NCBI RefSeq assembly: GCF_049257235.1
Contig: NZ_JBMMUF010000008.1
Span: forward strand, 62,001 to 126,000
Length of the DNA: 64,000 nt
DNA from: Pseudoalteromonas sp049257235
GTDB lineage: Bacteria > Pseudomonadota > Gammaproteobacteria > Enterobacterales > Alteromonadaceae
Direction of reading: 5' to 3'
The notes under the pieces are model-generated. The model did no database searches. It saw only the letters and a list, made by a program, of their open reading frames with translations, and was not told the DNA's origin. This document shows positions 34,847-43,901 of this stretch, in pieces (the first letter of the stretch is position 1; the number at the start of each line of letters is the position of its first letter). The translations under genes and the position numbers were made by a program.

Positions 34847-37336
34847 ATGAAATTTCCTATTGACGAGTCTCATTACAAGTTAATAATTGACGCAGCAACG
34901 GACGCAATCATAAGCAAAACGCTTGATGGTATTGTGACGAGCTGGAACAAAGGAGCTGAGCGCTTATTCGGTTACAGCGCAGAAGAGATGATCGGCCAGC
35001 CATTATTGAAAATTTTCCCGCCCGATAGAGTCTACGAAGAGTCCCAAATTTTAGCTGATATTGCTGATGGCAAAACAGTCGAGCACTTCAAAACAGTGCG
35101 CATGCATCAGCAAGGCTACCCTATCCACATTTCAGCCAACATTTCGCCTATTTTTGATGATAACGGTAAGGTTATTGGAGTTTCTAAGATTGCCAGAGAT
35201 ATCACCAAACAGGTAGAGCTTGAAGAAAAAAGCAAATTACTTGAGGCCATTGTTGCCTATTCTGATGATGCCATAGTGAGTAAAACATTAGATGGCATAG
35301 TGACGAGTTGGAATAATGGGGCAGAGCGTATCTTTGGTTACCCTGCCAACGAAATAATTGGTCAGTCGGTGCTCATATTGTTCCCTGAGGACCGTAAAGA
35401 GGAGGAAGCATTTCTCATTAGTGAAATTACCGCGGGTAAGTCGGTAAACCATTTTCAAACTATTCGGTTGAGAAAAGATGGTGAGAAGGTCCCTGTGTCT
35501 GTGAGCCTATCGCCCATCAAAAATAAACAAGGGGACGTAGTCGGAGTCAGTAAAATTGCACGAGACATTAGCTCTCAAATTGAATTAGAGCAAAAAAATG
35601 CTCATTTTCAATCACTTATCGATTGCTCTGAAGATGCAATAATTAGCTGTGACCTTGATGGTGTGATTACAGGCTGGAACTCAGGTGCTGAGGCTCTGTT
35701 TGGTGAGCGCGCCCGCAAAATGATCGGGCGATCGATGGATAGATTCGTACCCAGCAAATACGAAGATGAAGAACGCTACCTCATCGCACAAATCACCAGT
35801 GGTAAAAAAGTCGAACACTTTTTGACCGAGCGAGTAAACGCGCAAGGTGACACCATGAGTATGTCGCTCGCGGTATCACCGATTGTCGATATAACCGGTG
35901 AAATCATTGGTAGCTCAACGGTGTATCACGACGTAACGGCACAAACACAAGCACAATGCACATTGCAAAAGCTCAGTGAAATCGACCTTTTAACACAACT
36001 CTATAACCGCCATGCATTTGTTGCCAAGCTAAGAGAGCATATTGCTCAAGTACCGCTTAACCAAAAAAGTGCGGTTATCTATTTGGATTTAGACCGCTTT
36101 AAAGACATTAACGATAAACAAGGCCATGAGTTTGGCGATAATGTACTGTGCCATGTTGCTCATACCTTGGTGGCGACCTTAGATGACTCTGCTGTCTTAT
36201 GCCGAATTGGTAGTGATGAATTTTTGATTATGCTGCCCGATTGCCGAGAGCGCGAAGCAGAAATTATGGCGCAAACAGTACTCAATGAACTGCACAAGCC
36301 TTTTGAGGTTAATTCGGTGGTGAATGTGTTATCGGCAAGTATTGGCGTGGCTATATATCCAGAACATGGCAGAGATCCCAAGGCTTTAATCACTAATGCT
36401 GATCACGCGCTTGTACACTCCAAAAATATTGGTCGCAACGCCTACACCATTTACAACAAAGAACTAGCAAAAGCGCTTTCTCGTAACCAGCTTATTTCAG
36501 TGGAGTTGCCAAAAGCAGTCGTTACCGGGCAACTGTATATGAACTACCAACCCATCATCCATATGAAGTCAGAACAAGTGTCAAAGGCTGAAGCACTTAT
36601 TCGGTGGAATCATCCGCAATTGGGCTTTGTAAGTCCGGCCGAGTTTATCCCCGTAGCCGAGGAAAATGGATGTATTAATGATATTGGTCAATGGGTATTT
36701 GGCCAAGTGGTTACTCAATTGGGTGAGTGGACAAAACGCTATAGCGACGATTTCAAAGTGAGCATCAATAAATCTCCAGTACAATTTCATACTGACGACC
36801 ACGCCCCACAAACTTGGAGAAAGGCGCTAGTGGAGCAAGGTCTTAAATGCGAAAACCTTGTTGTGGAAATTACCGAAGGTAGCCTCATGCTGAGCACCTC
36901 CGTCAGTGAAAGTAAACTAAAGGATTTCTCAGCGCTGGGTTTTGAGTTAGCTATTGATGACTTTGGTACTGGCTATTCCTCCTTGGCTTACATCAACAAA
37001 TTCCATATTGATTATGTGAAAATCGACCGTAGTTTCGTGAGTAAAATTGAAACCCATCCTGATCAATTAAATATTTGTGAAGGCATTATCTTGCTCGCCC
37101 ATAAATTAGGATTAAAAGTGATAGCAGAGGGTATCGAAACAGAGGCACAGCACAAACTACTTAAAGACATGGGGTGTGATTATGGTCAGGGGTATTGGTA
37201 TTGCAGACCCGTGTCAGCGCAAGCATTTGACGAATTTATGCAGCGTGTTCTAAAAGAACCGATAAAAGAGCCAACTGAAATGCAAGCAAGCAAAAAGAAA
37301 GTTGCCACCATCGAACAAAAGTCATTTAAAAGATAA
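34847..37336 (+). CDS. Triple-PAS GGDEF/EAL protein, GGDEF motif altered to GSDEF
   Basis: An 829-aa cytoplasmic protein with no membrane helix. Three PAS domains (~5-125, ~128-250, ~255-370) are clearly tandem duplicates: each has DAI(I/V)S...LDG(I/V)(V/I)T(S/G)WN(K/N/S)GAE and VIGVSKIARDI-like ends, and the first two are similar even at base level. The GGDEF domain reads CRIGSDEFLIML (~453), with Ser for the second Gly of the active-site loop, so cyclase activity may be reduced or lost. The EAL domain is intact (KAEALIRWNHPQLGFV ~580, VEITEGSLM, IDDFGTGYSSLAY, KVIAEGIET). Phosphodiesterase activity is the better guess. It may be co-transcribed with the hybrid kinase 24 bases downstream. Confidence 0.92.
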   Translation: MKFPIDESHYKLIIDAATDAIISKTLDGIVTSWNKGAERLFGYSAEEMIGQPLLKIFPPDRVYEESQILADIADGKTVEHFKTVRMHQQGYPIHISANISPIFDDNGKVIGVSKIARDITKQVELEEKSKLLEAIVAYSDDAIVSKTLDGIVTSWNNGAERIFGYPANEIIGQSVLILFPEDRKEEEAFLISEITAGKSVNHFQTIRLRKDGEKVPVSVSLSPIKNKQGDVVGVSKIARDISSQIELEQKNAHFQSLIDCSEDAIISCDLDGVITGWNSGAEALFGERARKMIGRSMDRFVPSKYEDEERYLIAQITSGKKVEHFLTERVNAQGDTMSMSLAVSPIVDITGEIIGSSTVYHDVTAQTQAQCTLQKLSEIDLLTQLYNRHAFVAKLREHIAQVPLNQKSAVIYLDLDRFKDINDKQGHEFGDNVLCHVAHTLVATLDDSAVLCRIGSDEFLIMLPDCREREAEIMAQTVLNELHKPFEVNSVVNVLSASIGVAIYPEHGRDPKALITNADHALVHSKNIGRNAYTIYNKELAKALSRNQLISVELPKAVVTGQLYMNYQPIIHMKSEQVSKAEALIRWNHPQLGFVSPAEFIPVAEENGCINDIGQWVFGQVVTQLGEWTKRYSDDFKVSINKSPVQFHTDDHAPQTWRKALVEQGLKCENLVVEITEGSLMLSTSVSESKLKDFSALGFELAIDDFGTGYSSLAYINKFHIDYVKIDRSFVSKIETHPDQLNICEGIILLAHKLGLKVIAEGIETEAQHKLLKDMGCDYGQGYWYCRPVSAQAFDEFMQRVLKEPIKEPTEMQASKKKVATIEQKSFKR

Positions 37337-37360
37337 ATAGAGTTAAGGACTACTGAATAT

Positions 37361-40300
37361 ATGAATCATCGTCGCTTGCTTACACTCACTGTTATCACCG
37401 CCATCATTGCTTTGATATTATTAGTGGCGTGGAATGTCAGTATAAAAACAAAGCTGACTCAGTCAGCAAATAGCATGGCCATTGTTACTGATGAAATTAA
37501 CAACGACGTATTGAATTTGTACAAATTGCAGCAAGTTATTGGTTATGGTGGCTTCATTCATAACCTCAAAAATTATGTGCTTAGAAAGGACGAGCAATAT
37601 TATGATGCGGCAATTCAAAATCTCGTGCTAGCAAAGCAAGTGCTTTATGATATTGAACGAAAGTCCCCTCAAGCAAATTTTGTTCACGTTGAATCTATTC
37701 GGGCAACACTTGCTGAATATCAAATCAAACTTTTAGAAGCCAAAACCCTTGTATTACAGGGCCTAGAGGTTCAAGAGATAGACACGCAAGTAAGAGTGAG
37801 TGACGCACAAGCGTTAAATGCTATAGAAGCAATTACAAACTCGATGCTTACTGAATATACGTTAGCTAATAACAAAGCAATAGCCAACGTTGCTCACGTC
37901 AACGACTTGGTAAATTTGGGCTATTTTTTATTGATACCTTTATTATTTCTCGTTGTTGTTGTGGTTCGCCTCATTCGTGGGTTGCAAAAGCACAACCGAG
38001 AAATAGAGGAAACGAAGCATGACTTGCAATCTTTGTTAGATACTACCCCCGACAGCATTTTGTCTATCAACATTGATGGTGAGATTATCCGCGCAAATGC
38101 CAGTGCGAAAGCGTTTTTTGGGTATCAAGAAGCGCTCGTTGGCATGAATGTAGATCAATTGCTGCCTAACGATTTGCAATCATCTCACGCCAATTTACGG
38201 AAGATGTTCTTTCAACAGCCAAACACTCGCATGATGGCCAAGGGTAGACGCGTCCAGGCGCAAACCGCATCGGCTGAATGTCGAGATGTGTCAGTCAGTC
38301 TGGGACATGCCAATATTAATGACATTGACTTGGCAATTGTATGCTTACGGGATGTCACTGAAGAAAATGTGGTTAAACTCAAGCTCGAAGACTTTAGGCA
38401 GCGGGTTGAGCTTGCAAGTGACGTTGGCAGAATGTCGTTTTGGTACTGGGACAATGAACGAGAGGTGATGGTAACGGATCATCTTGATATTGATTCAGGC
38501 AAACATTTAAAGCAACAGCTATTGTCCATGGACCAGTGGCTTGCTCATATTCATGACGATGATCGAGAGTTGTTTTTGGATGCCTTAAAACATTGTGAAC
38601 AATCCAAAGAAGCGGTCACCATATATTACCGCGTTAAAGCTCCCAAAGAGCAGTTCAGAGATATGCGCGTGATCATGGTGCCGCAAACTGAATCAGATGT
38701 TCCTAACAGTGTACTCACTGAACAGCTTCGTACTCGTACTGTGGGAATGAGTTTGGATATTACCGAGCAACGCAAAGTTGAAACTGAATTGGTATTAGCA
38801 CGTGAAGCAGCTGAGTCTGCGAATGTCGCAAAAAGCCAGTTTTTAGCCAATATGAGCCACGAAATACGCACCCCAATGAACGCCATCACAGGTATTATGA
38901 CGTTACTTATGGAAGCGCGTTTACCTGAAAAGCAAGCTAGGCTAGTGCGCAGTGCCTATAGTGCTGGCGACTCTTTGGTCAATATTGTTAATGATATTCT
39001 CGACTTCTCTAAATTAGAGGCCGGTGAAGTCAGCATAATGAACGACCCTTTCAGCCTTGATGAAGTACTCGATAAATTGATAGATCTATACAGTGTGGTT
39101 GCCCAAACCAAGAGCGTGATTTTACAATTGGATGTAAAGCCCGATGTGTACATTAGCCTCATCGGGGATGGTCTTCGTTTAGGCCAAATTCTAGGCAATG
39201 TGCTAAGCAATGCAGTGAAGTTTACACCAGCGGGGAAAGTGCGTATCCGCGTTGAATTAGTGCGTGCTCATAGCTCTAGTTGTCGATTGCGGTTTTCAAT
39301 ATTCGACACGGGTATAGGCATGAATGAGCTACAGATAAAAACCATCTTTAAGCCATTTCGGCAAGCTGATAACTCAACAACACGTGAGTATGGTGGCACG
39401 GGTTTAGGGTTGAGTATCTGTCAACGACTGCTGGATATGATGGGCTCGCAAATGCACGTCAACAGTGTGCTTGGTCAGGGATCGGAGTTCTACTTCGAAA
39501 TCGATTTCTTACTCCAAGAAGAGTCCAAACGTTATCAAGATTTAATCGCAGATGAGAAGAAGGCGCTGGTAGTTATAGAAGACACGAACCTCGAGGAGAC
39601 CATAACTCAGTATTTCAGCCATTGGGGCGTGAAAGTAGCCTGCTATAACAATGTTAAACGTGCATACAATGTACTACAAAAAGAGCTCGAAGGTTTTGAC
39701 TTACTGTTGATCCACTTCCCTAGCGAAGGGGCAACAAACCGTGTATTAGACCTTTGCAAACTGTGGCGAGAAAGTCATGAAGACAGAAAAGAAAGCCTCA
39801 TTGTTATCACTGCTCCGGCCAATTGTGAGCGCACTGAGCTTAAAGAGTTGACGCCAATCTTCATTGTTGAGCCGCCCACCCCATCGCGATTATTTGACGC
39901 CATTAACAGTGGTAAGCTTGGACTAGTACTCAGTAGTGATAAAACCAACATGCTTGAGTTAGCCAGAGATAAAACCATACCGATTCAAGGTGCAAAAGTG
40001 CTGCTCGCTGAAGATGTGAAAACGAACCAAATTGTTGCGGTAGACTTTTTACAGACGCTGGGATTACAGGTCGATGTGGTAGAGAACGGCTTAGAGGCAA
40101 TCGAATCGGTGAAAAATGGCGAATATGATATCGTGCTGATGGATTTTCATATGCCCATAATGAATGGTATTGATGCAACGAAGAAAATTCGTCAATTCAA
40201 ATCTGCTGAACAATTACCAATTATTGCAATGACCGCGGCAGTGTTTGCGCAAGACAAACAAGCCGCATTCGACTGCGGTATGAATGCTCACATCCCTAAG

Positions 40301-40762
40301 CCCATTCAAATATATCAACTTGCTTCCACCTTGGTTGATTTTGTTCAGCAAAAACGGGGTATGACAACAGAGGCGATGAATGTGCATGTTGAACAAATCG
40401 AGTCCATCGATTTGAACAAACTAGACGGCATAGTTGATTTGGATTCTGTAGAGCACAATTTTGGTCATAATCCAGTGATATACCAAAAGTGTTTAGCGCA
40501 CTATTGCAACGACTTCATAGACTGGAGTTGTGAACTGGACAGGTTGATAGACCAAGAAGAATTTGAAGACGCTGCTAAATTGGCGCATAAGCTCAAAGGC
40601 GCTTCTGCCAATATATATGCGACATCATTGTCTCAAGCAGCAAGTGAATTACAATCATCGTTGAAGCAAAAAGATGTGTCTCAAGTCAATCGAGTAAAGA
40701 ATCAGCTCGCACAGTTTTTATCAAAGCTGGATGTGTTAAACAAGCTGGTCAAAGGTGCTTAG
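37361..40762 (+). CDS. Hybrid sensor histidine kinase with PAS, receiver and HPt domains
   Basis: A 1133-aa membrane phosphorelay protein. Helices lie at ~6-24 and ~187-207 with a helical periplasmic sensor between. A PAS domain (~218-335, LLDTTPDSILSINIDGEIIRAN) and a second PAS-like region (~340-470) follow. HisKA has FLANMSHEIRTPMNAITGIM (~495); the ATPase has GNVLSNAVKFTPAGKV, IFDTGIGMNE and YGGTGLGLSICQRLL. A degenerate receiver (~735-860) precedes an intact one (~877-1000, LLAEDVKTNQ, phospho-Asp in IVLMDFHMPIMNG). The C-terminal HPt domain has AAKLAHKLKGASANI (~1070). The layout is that of BarA/ArcB-type kinases that pass phosphate to a separate regulator, not visible here. Confidence 0.93.
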   Translation: MNHRRLLTLTVITAIIALILLVAWNVSIKTKLTQSANSMAIVTDEINNDVLNLYKLQQVIGYGGFIHNLKNYVLRKDEQYYDAAIQNLVLAKQVLYDIERKSPQANFVHVESIRATLAEYQIKLLEAKTLVLQGLEVQEIDTQVRVSDAQALNAIEAITNSMLTEYTLANNKAIANVAHVNDLVNLGYFLLIPLLFLVVVVVRLIRGLQKHNREIEETKHDLQSLLDTTPDSILSINIDGEIIRANASAKAFFGYQEALVGMNVDQLLPNDLQSSHANLRKMFFQQPNTRMMAKGRRVQAQTASAECRDVSVSLGHANINDIDLAIVCLRDVTEENVVKLKLEDFRQRVELASDVGRMSFWYWDNEREVMVTDHLDIDSGKHLKQQLLSMDQWLAHIHDDDRELFLDALKHCEQSKEAVTIYYRVKAPKEQFRDMRVIMVPQTESDVPNSVLTEQLRTRTVGMSLDITEQRKVETELVLAREAAESANVAKSQFLANMSHEIRTPMNAITGIMTLLMEARLPEKQARLVRSAYSAGDSLVNIVNDILDFSKLEAGEVSIMNDPFSLDEVLDKLIDLYSVVAQTKSVILQLDVKPDVYISLIGDGLRLGQILGNVLSNAVKFTPAGKVRIRVELVRAHSSSCRLRFSIFDTGIGMNELQIKTIFKPFRQADNSTTREYGGTGLGLSICQRLLDMMGSQMHVNSVLGQGSEFYFEIDFLLQEESKRYQDLIADEKKALVVIEDTNLEETITQYFSHWGVKVACYNNVKRAYNVLQKELEGFDLLLIHFPSEGATNRVLDLCKLWRESHEDRKESLIVITAPANCERTELKELTPIFIVEPPTPSRLFDAINSGKLGLVLSSDKTNMLELARDKTIPIQGAKVLLAEDVKTNQIVAVDFLQTLGLQVDVVENGLEAIESVKNGEYDIVLMDFHMPIMNGIDATKKIRQFKSAEQLPIIAMTAAVFAQDKQAAFDCGMNAHIPKPIQIYQLASTLVDFVQQKRGMTTEAMNVHVEQIESIDLNKLDGIVDLDSVEHNFGHNPVIYQKCLAHYCNDFIDWSCELDRLIDQEEFEDAAKLAHKLKGASANIYATSLSQAASELQSSLKQKDVSQVNRVKNQLAQFLSKLDVLNKLVKGA

Positions 40763-40824
40763 AGTGAGGTTGGGTTGACATGGATACGCACAAAGACTGC
40801 GCGTATCCAAAGCAGTGCAGATAA

Positions 40825-41400
40825 TTAATTTAGCTCTGTGTCTACCCAGAACTTAGTGCCTTTTAAAACAGCCTGTAGCGCCAATCCCGTTTCGGTCAAC
40901 GAGTACACAGTGACATCATCAGCAATTGCCTCTGCGGCAAGTGCGCCACCATCTTCTTTATGTTTTGCTGCTGCATCGGCGTTGCCACCAAATGCCCAGC
41001 CATGGTCAATAAAACGATTTAATGCCGCTTCACTGTGGAACACCATAACGACATTGAAATCTTTAACACCCAGCCCTAAACCAAGACCTGCTTCACCCAT
41101 ATTCATGTATGTAGATTTACCGGTTCGATTATTTTTTACGACCCCATATCCGCCACCAAAACTGGCGAAAATAACATTAACATTGGCGTTATCAAAAACA
41201 GCATAACCCGCACTGTTAGCGATTTGGTTTTGAACATCTGGTTTTTGAACGTACAGATCTTTGAGTGTTTGGGCGCGCATACTTTGTACAACCTCCCTTT
41301 TGGCTTGCGGGCTCGCATTGCCAGAAGTCGCACAGCCACTGATGAGTGTTGTCGTAATCGCTATTACACTGCTCATTATCAATAAACGCGTTAATTTCAT
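40825..41400 (-). CDS. Ysc84-domain lipoprotein
   Basis: A 191-aa protein with a lipoprotein signal (LLIMSSVIAITTTLISGCATSG; LISGC lipobox, Cys 23). The mature part is the Ysc84 actin-binding/lipid-binding domain: IANSAGYAVFDNANVNVIFASFGGGYGVVKN, GEAGLGLGLGVKDFNVVMVFHSEAALNRFIDHGWAFGGNADA. In bacteria these are periplasmic, membrane-anchored proteins of unknown function; eukaryotic relatives bind phosphoinositides. It is monocistronic, convergent with the kinase gene and divergent from the recombinase gene. Confidence 0.88.
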   Translation of the reverse strand: MKLTRLLIMSSVIAITTTLISGCATSGNASPQAKREVVQSMRAQTLKDLYVQKPDVQNQIANSAGYAVFDNANVNVIFASFGGGYGVVKNNRTGKSTYMNMGEAGLGLGLGVKDFNVVMVFHSEAALNRFIDHGWAFGGNADAAAKHKEDGGALAAEAIADDVTVYSLTETGLALQAVLKGTKFWVDTELN

Positions 41401-41457
41401 AGTCAGTCCTTAAGTAATGTCCAATACTAGAAAGTAGTGGGCTTTGTGGTAAGCTAG

Positions 41458-42696
41458 GTGAAAAAGTATTACGTTCAATATCTTATGCCTACCCCGTTAG
41501 TCGATACGTTTAAACAGCTACGCTATCAAGTTGCACACTTAGAAGATGGCACATTAGCGAGTGAATATCCGCAACTACATGCGTTTTTACATGAAATAAG
41601 CTTAAGTGTAGCTGAAACAGAGACTGATTTGTCGTTTATTTATAGATATTTGCACGTTTATGGACGAAAGTCTGATGCCACGTTTACGCGTTTTAGAAAT
41701 GAAATAGAGCGCTTTGCGTTGTGGGCCTGGTCTTTGAAGAAGTGCTCTGTTTTTTCGTTACAGCGAGAAGATATAGAGCATTACATCGACTTTGTTGTCT
41801 CGCCAGATGAAAACTGGTGCTCGAGCTCTGTGCAGTGGCGTTTTAAACAGCATATGGGTCAACGTTTGAGTAACCCTAAATGGCGCCCGTTCATGCGCAA
41901 AGATACCAAGCCAAGCCAACAAAGCCTCAACGCCACATTTACCGCACTTAATGTGTTTTATAAATTCGCCATTTTAGAAGAGAAAACATTCGCTAACTTT
42001 GTCCCTGTTGTTAAGAAAAACAGTCCATACTTAGTGGTGCAATCACAAATTAATCAACCTGATACGCTCAGTGATCTGCAATGGGAATATGTGTTGAGAG
42101 TAACCGAAGAAAGTTGCGAGCACACATCAGAACTAGAAAGGAACTTATTTGTACTCGCCTGCCTTAAAGGGTTGTATTTGCGTATATCCGAATTGTCAGA
42201 GCGCGCTAATTGGTCACCGGTCATGTCACACTTTTGGCAAGATGCGGATGGTTTCTGGTTTTTGCGGGTGATGGGTAAAGGTAATAAATTACGCGATGTG
42301 ACGCTTAGTGAAAATTTCACACAATATTTAACGCGTTATCGCCAATATAGAGGAATGAGTAGTTTGCCTCGCGTGGATGAGCCTTTTCCGTTAGTACATA
42401 AGCTGCGAGGCAGTGGCGGCATGACGGTAAGACAGTTGCGCCGGTTAGTGAAGCAAAGTTTTGACTTGGCAATTGCAGCGCTAGCTAAAGATGGTTTTAG
42501 TGAAGAGTCTGAAAAGCTAAAAGCAGCAACCTCCCATTGGCTTCGCCATACGGGCGCAACGCACGATGCAGCAACAAGGCCATTAAAACATTTATCAGAA
42601 GATTTAGGTCATGCAAAGTTGGCGACCACAGATCAGATATATATTCAGTCGAACATTAAAGAGCGTGCTAAATCAGGTATAAAGCGCAAATTATAG
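41458..42696 (+). CDS. Orphan tyrosine recombinase/integrase
   Basis: A 412-aa site-specific recombinase. The N-terminal core-binding domain (~55-180) is followed by the catalytic domain with Arg I in LKGLYLRISELSE, the HxxR box SHWLRHTGATH and LGHAKLATTDQIYI with the nucleophilic Tyr. The GTG start has no strong ribosome site, and an ATG nine codons on is an alternative. No phage, IS or cargo genes and no att-like repeats flank it, and the antiporter starts 8 bases downstream. It looks like a resident chromosomal recombinase rather than part of an active element; targets unknown. Confidence 0.88.
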   Translation: MKKYYVQYLMPTPLVDTFKQLRYQVAHLEDGTLASEYPQLHAFLHEISLSVAETETDLSFIYRYLHVYGRKSDATFTRFRNEIERFALWAWSLKKCSVFSLQREDIEHYIDFVVSPDENWCSSSVQWRFKQHMGQRLSNPKWRPFMRKDTKPSQQSLNATFTALNVFYKFAILEEKTFANFVPVVKKNSPYLVVQSQINQPDTLSDLQWEYVLRVTEESCEHTSELERNLFVLACLKGLYLRISELSERANWSPVMSHFWQDADGFWFLRVMGKGNKLRDVTLSENFTQYLTRYRQYRGMSSLPRVDEPFPLVHKLRGSGGMTVRQLRRLVKQSFDLAIAALAKDGFSEESEKLKAATSHWLRHTGATHDAATRPLKHLSEDLGHAKLATTDQIYIQSNIKERAKSGIKRKL

Positions 42697-42703
42697 GTGG
42701 ATT

Positions 42704-43900
42704 ATGGAATATTACATTGCAATCATTCTTGCGTTAGCATTTTTTATATATTCCATCTCCTTTCGCCAACTTGCACGCGCAGAGCTAACAGGGCCAATGT
42801 ATTTTGTGTTGGTGGGCGTGTTTATGGCAGCGGTGTTTTCATCGCAATTGAAGTTGACTCAACCACTGGACAATTTGCTTCCTTTGATTGAGTTGACCCT
42901 CGCGGTATTTCTATTTTCAGATGCTGCCAAAACGCGCATCGCCGTGCTGGAGCGCTCCTATAAAATTCCGCTGATCTTATTGTTTGTTGGTTTGCCGCTC
43001 ACCTTCTTTGCCACCTGGTTTGTAGGTTACATGCTCTTTAGTAACGAGAGTCTTTTGGCGCTTGCCTTAGTGGCGATTATCCTCACTCCCACTGATGCAG
43101 CACTAAGTAAAGGGATCCTTGACGCCAAAGCTGTGCCGGTCCATGTCCGCGAAGCCATCAATGTAGAAAGTGGCCTTAATGATGGCTTGTGCGTGCCCAT
43201 TTTCTTGTTTTTATTTTTGTCTTGGCAAGCAGGTGCATGGCTAGAGCCGCTAAAAATGCTGGAGTTTGTCGTGACAGAAATAGGTATTGCTTTGGCCAGT
43301 GCAGCATGTATTACGTACATTGCAACACGACTCATTCACTTTAGTGCCATGCACCATTATTTCGAAAAAGCGTCGAGTCCGTTTTTAATTTTGTCATTAG
43401 CGATTATTAACTATTCTGTTGCTCAGGCGCTCGGCGGGAGTGGCTTTGTAGCAGCGTTCAGTGCAGGATTGCTGTTTGATAAACTATATGTGCGTCAACC
43501 ACAGATTAAATTAATTGAGCAAAGCGAGAATATCGCGGACTTTTTTGCTTATCTCATTTGGTGTTTGTTCGGAGCGTATACTTACTGGCAATTGCACAGC
43601 ATCGAGTTGACAGTCAATAAAGTTGCATTTGCATTGATTGCTGCAACAGTAGTGAGGGTGCTACCTGTACTGATAAGCTTGTGGTTATTCAACGGTATGA
43701 ATTTTAAGGATAAATTTACGATTGCGTGGTTTGGTCCACGAGGCTTAGCATCAATTGTGTTCACGCTTATGGTCATCGACTCGGATGATGGTTTGATAAG
43801 CGAACTGGCTATTTTAACCATCCTTGCGAGTGTGTTCATTCATGGGGTAACGACTCGGCCAATTGCCAAGTCATACGAACACACCCACAGTGAACGCTAA
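42704..43900 (+). CDS. Cation:proton antiporter (CPA1/NhaP-like)
   Basis: A 398-aa inner-membrane antiporter with about 12 helices. The family motif is seen in LVAIILTPTDAALSKGILDAKAVPVHVREAINVESGLNDGLCVPIFLFL: a TPTD unwound helix and ESGLNDG with the ion-binding acidic residues. FGPRGLASIVF is also typical. It should exchange Na+ or K+ for protons, fitting a marine habitat. It begins 8 bases after the recombinase gene, so the two may share a transcript. It is convergent with ydiJ, one base apart. Confidence 0.9.
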   Translation: MEYYIAIILALAFFIYSISFRQLARAELTGPMYFVLVGVFMAAVFSSQLKLTQPLDNLLPLIELTLAVFLFSDAAKTRIAVLERSYKIPLILLFVGLPLTFFATWFVGYMLFSNESLLALALVAIILTPTDAALSKGILDAKAVPVHVREAINVESGLNDGLCVPIFLFLFLSWQAGAWLEPLKMLEFVVTEIGIALASAACITYIATRLIHFSAMHHYFEKASSPFLILSLAIINYSVAQALGGSGFVAAFSAGLLFDKLYVRQPQIKLIEQSENIADFFAYLIWCLFGAYTYWQLHSIELTVNKVAFALIAATVVRVLPVLISLWLFNGMNFKDKFTIAWFGPRGLASIVFTLMVIDSDDGLISELAILTILASVFIHGVTTRPIAKSYEHTHSER

Positions 43901-43901
43901 G

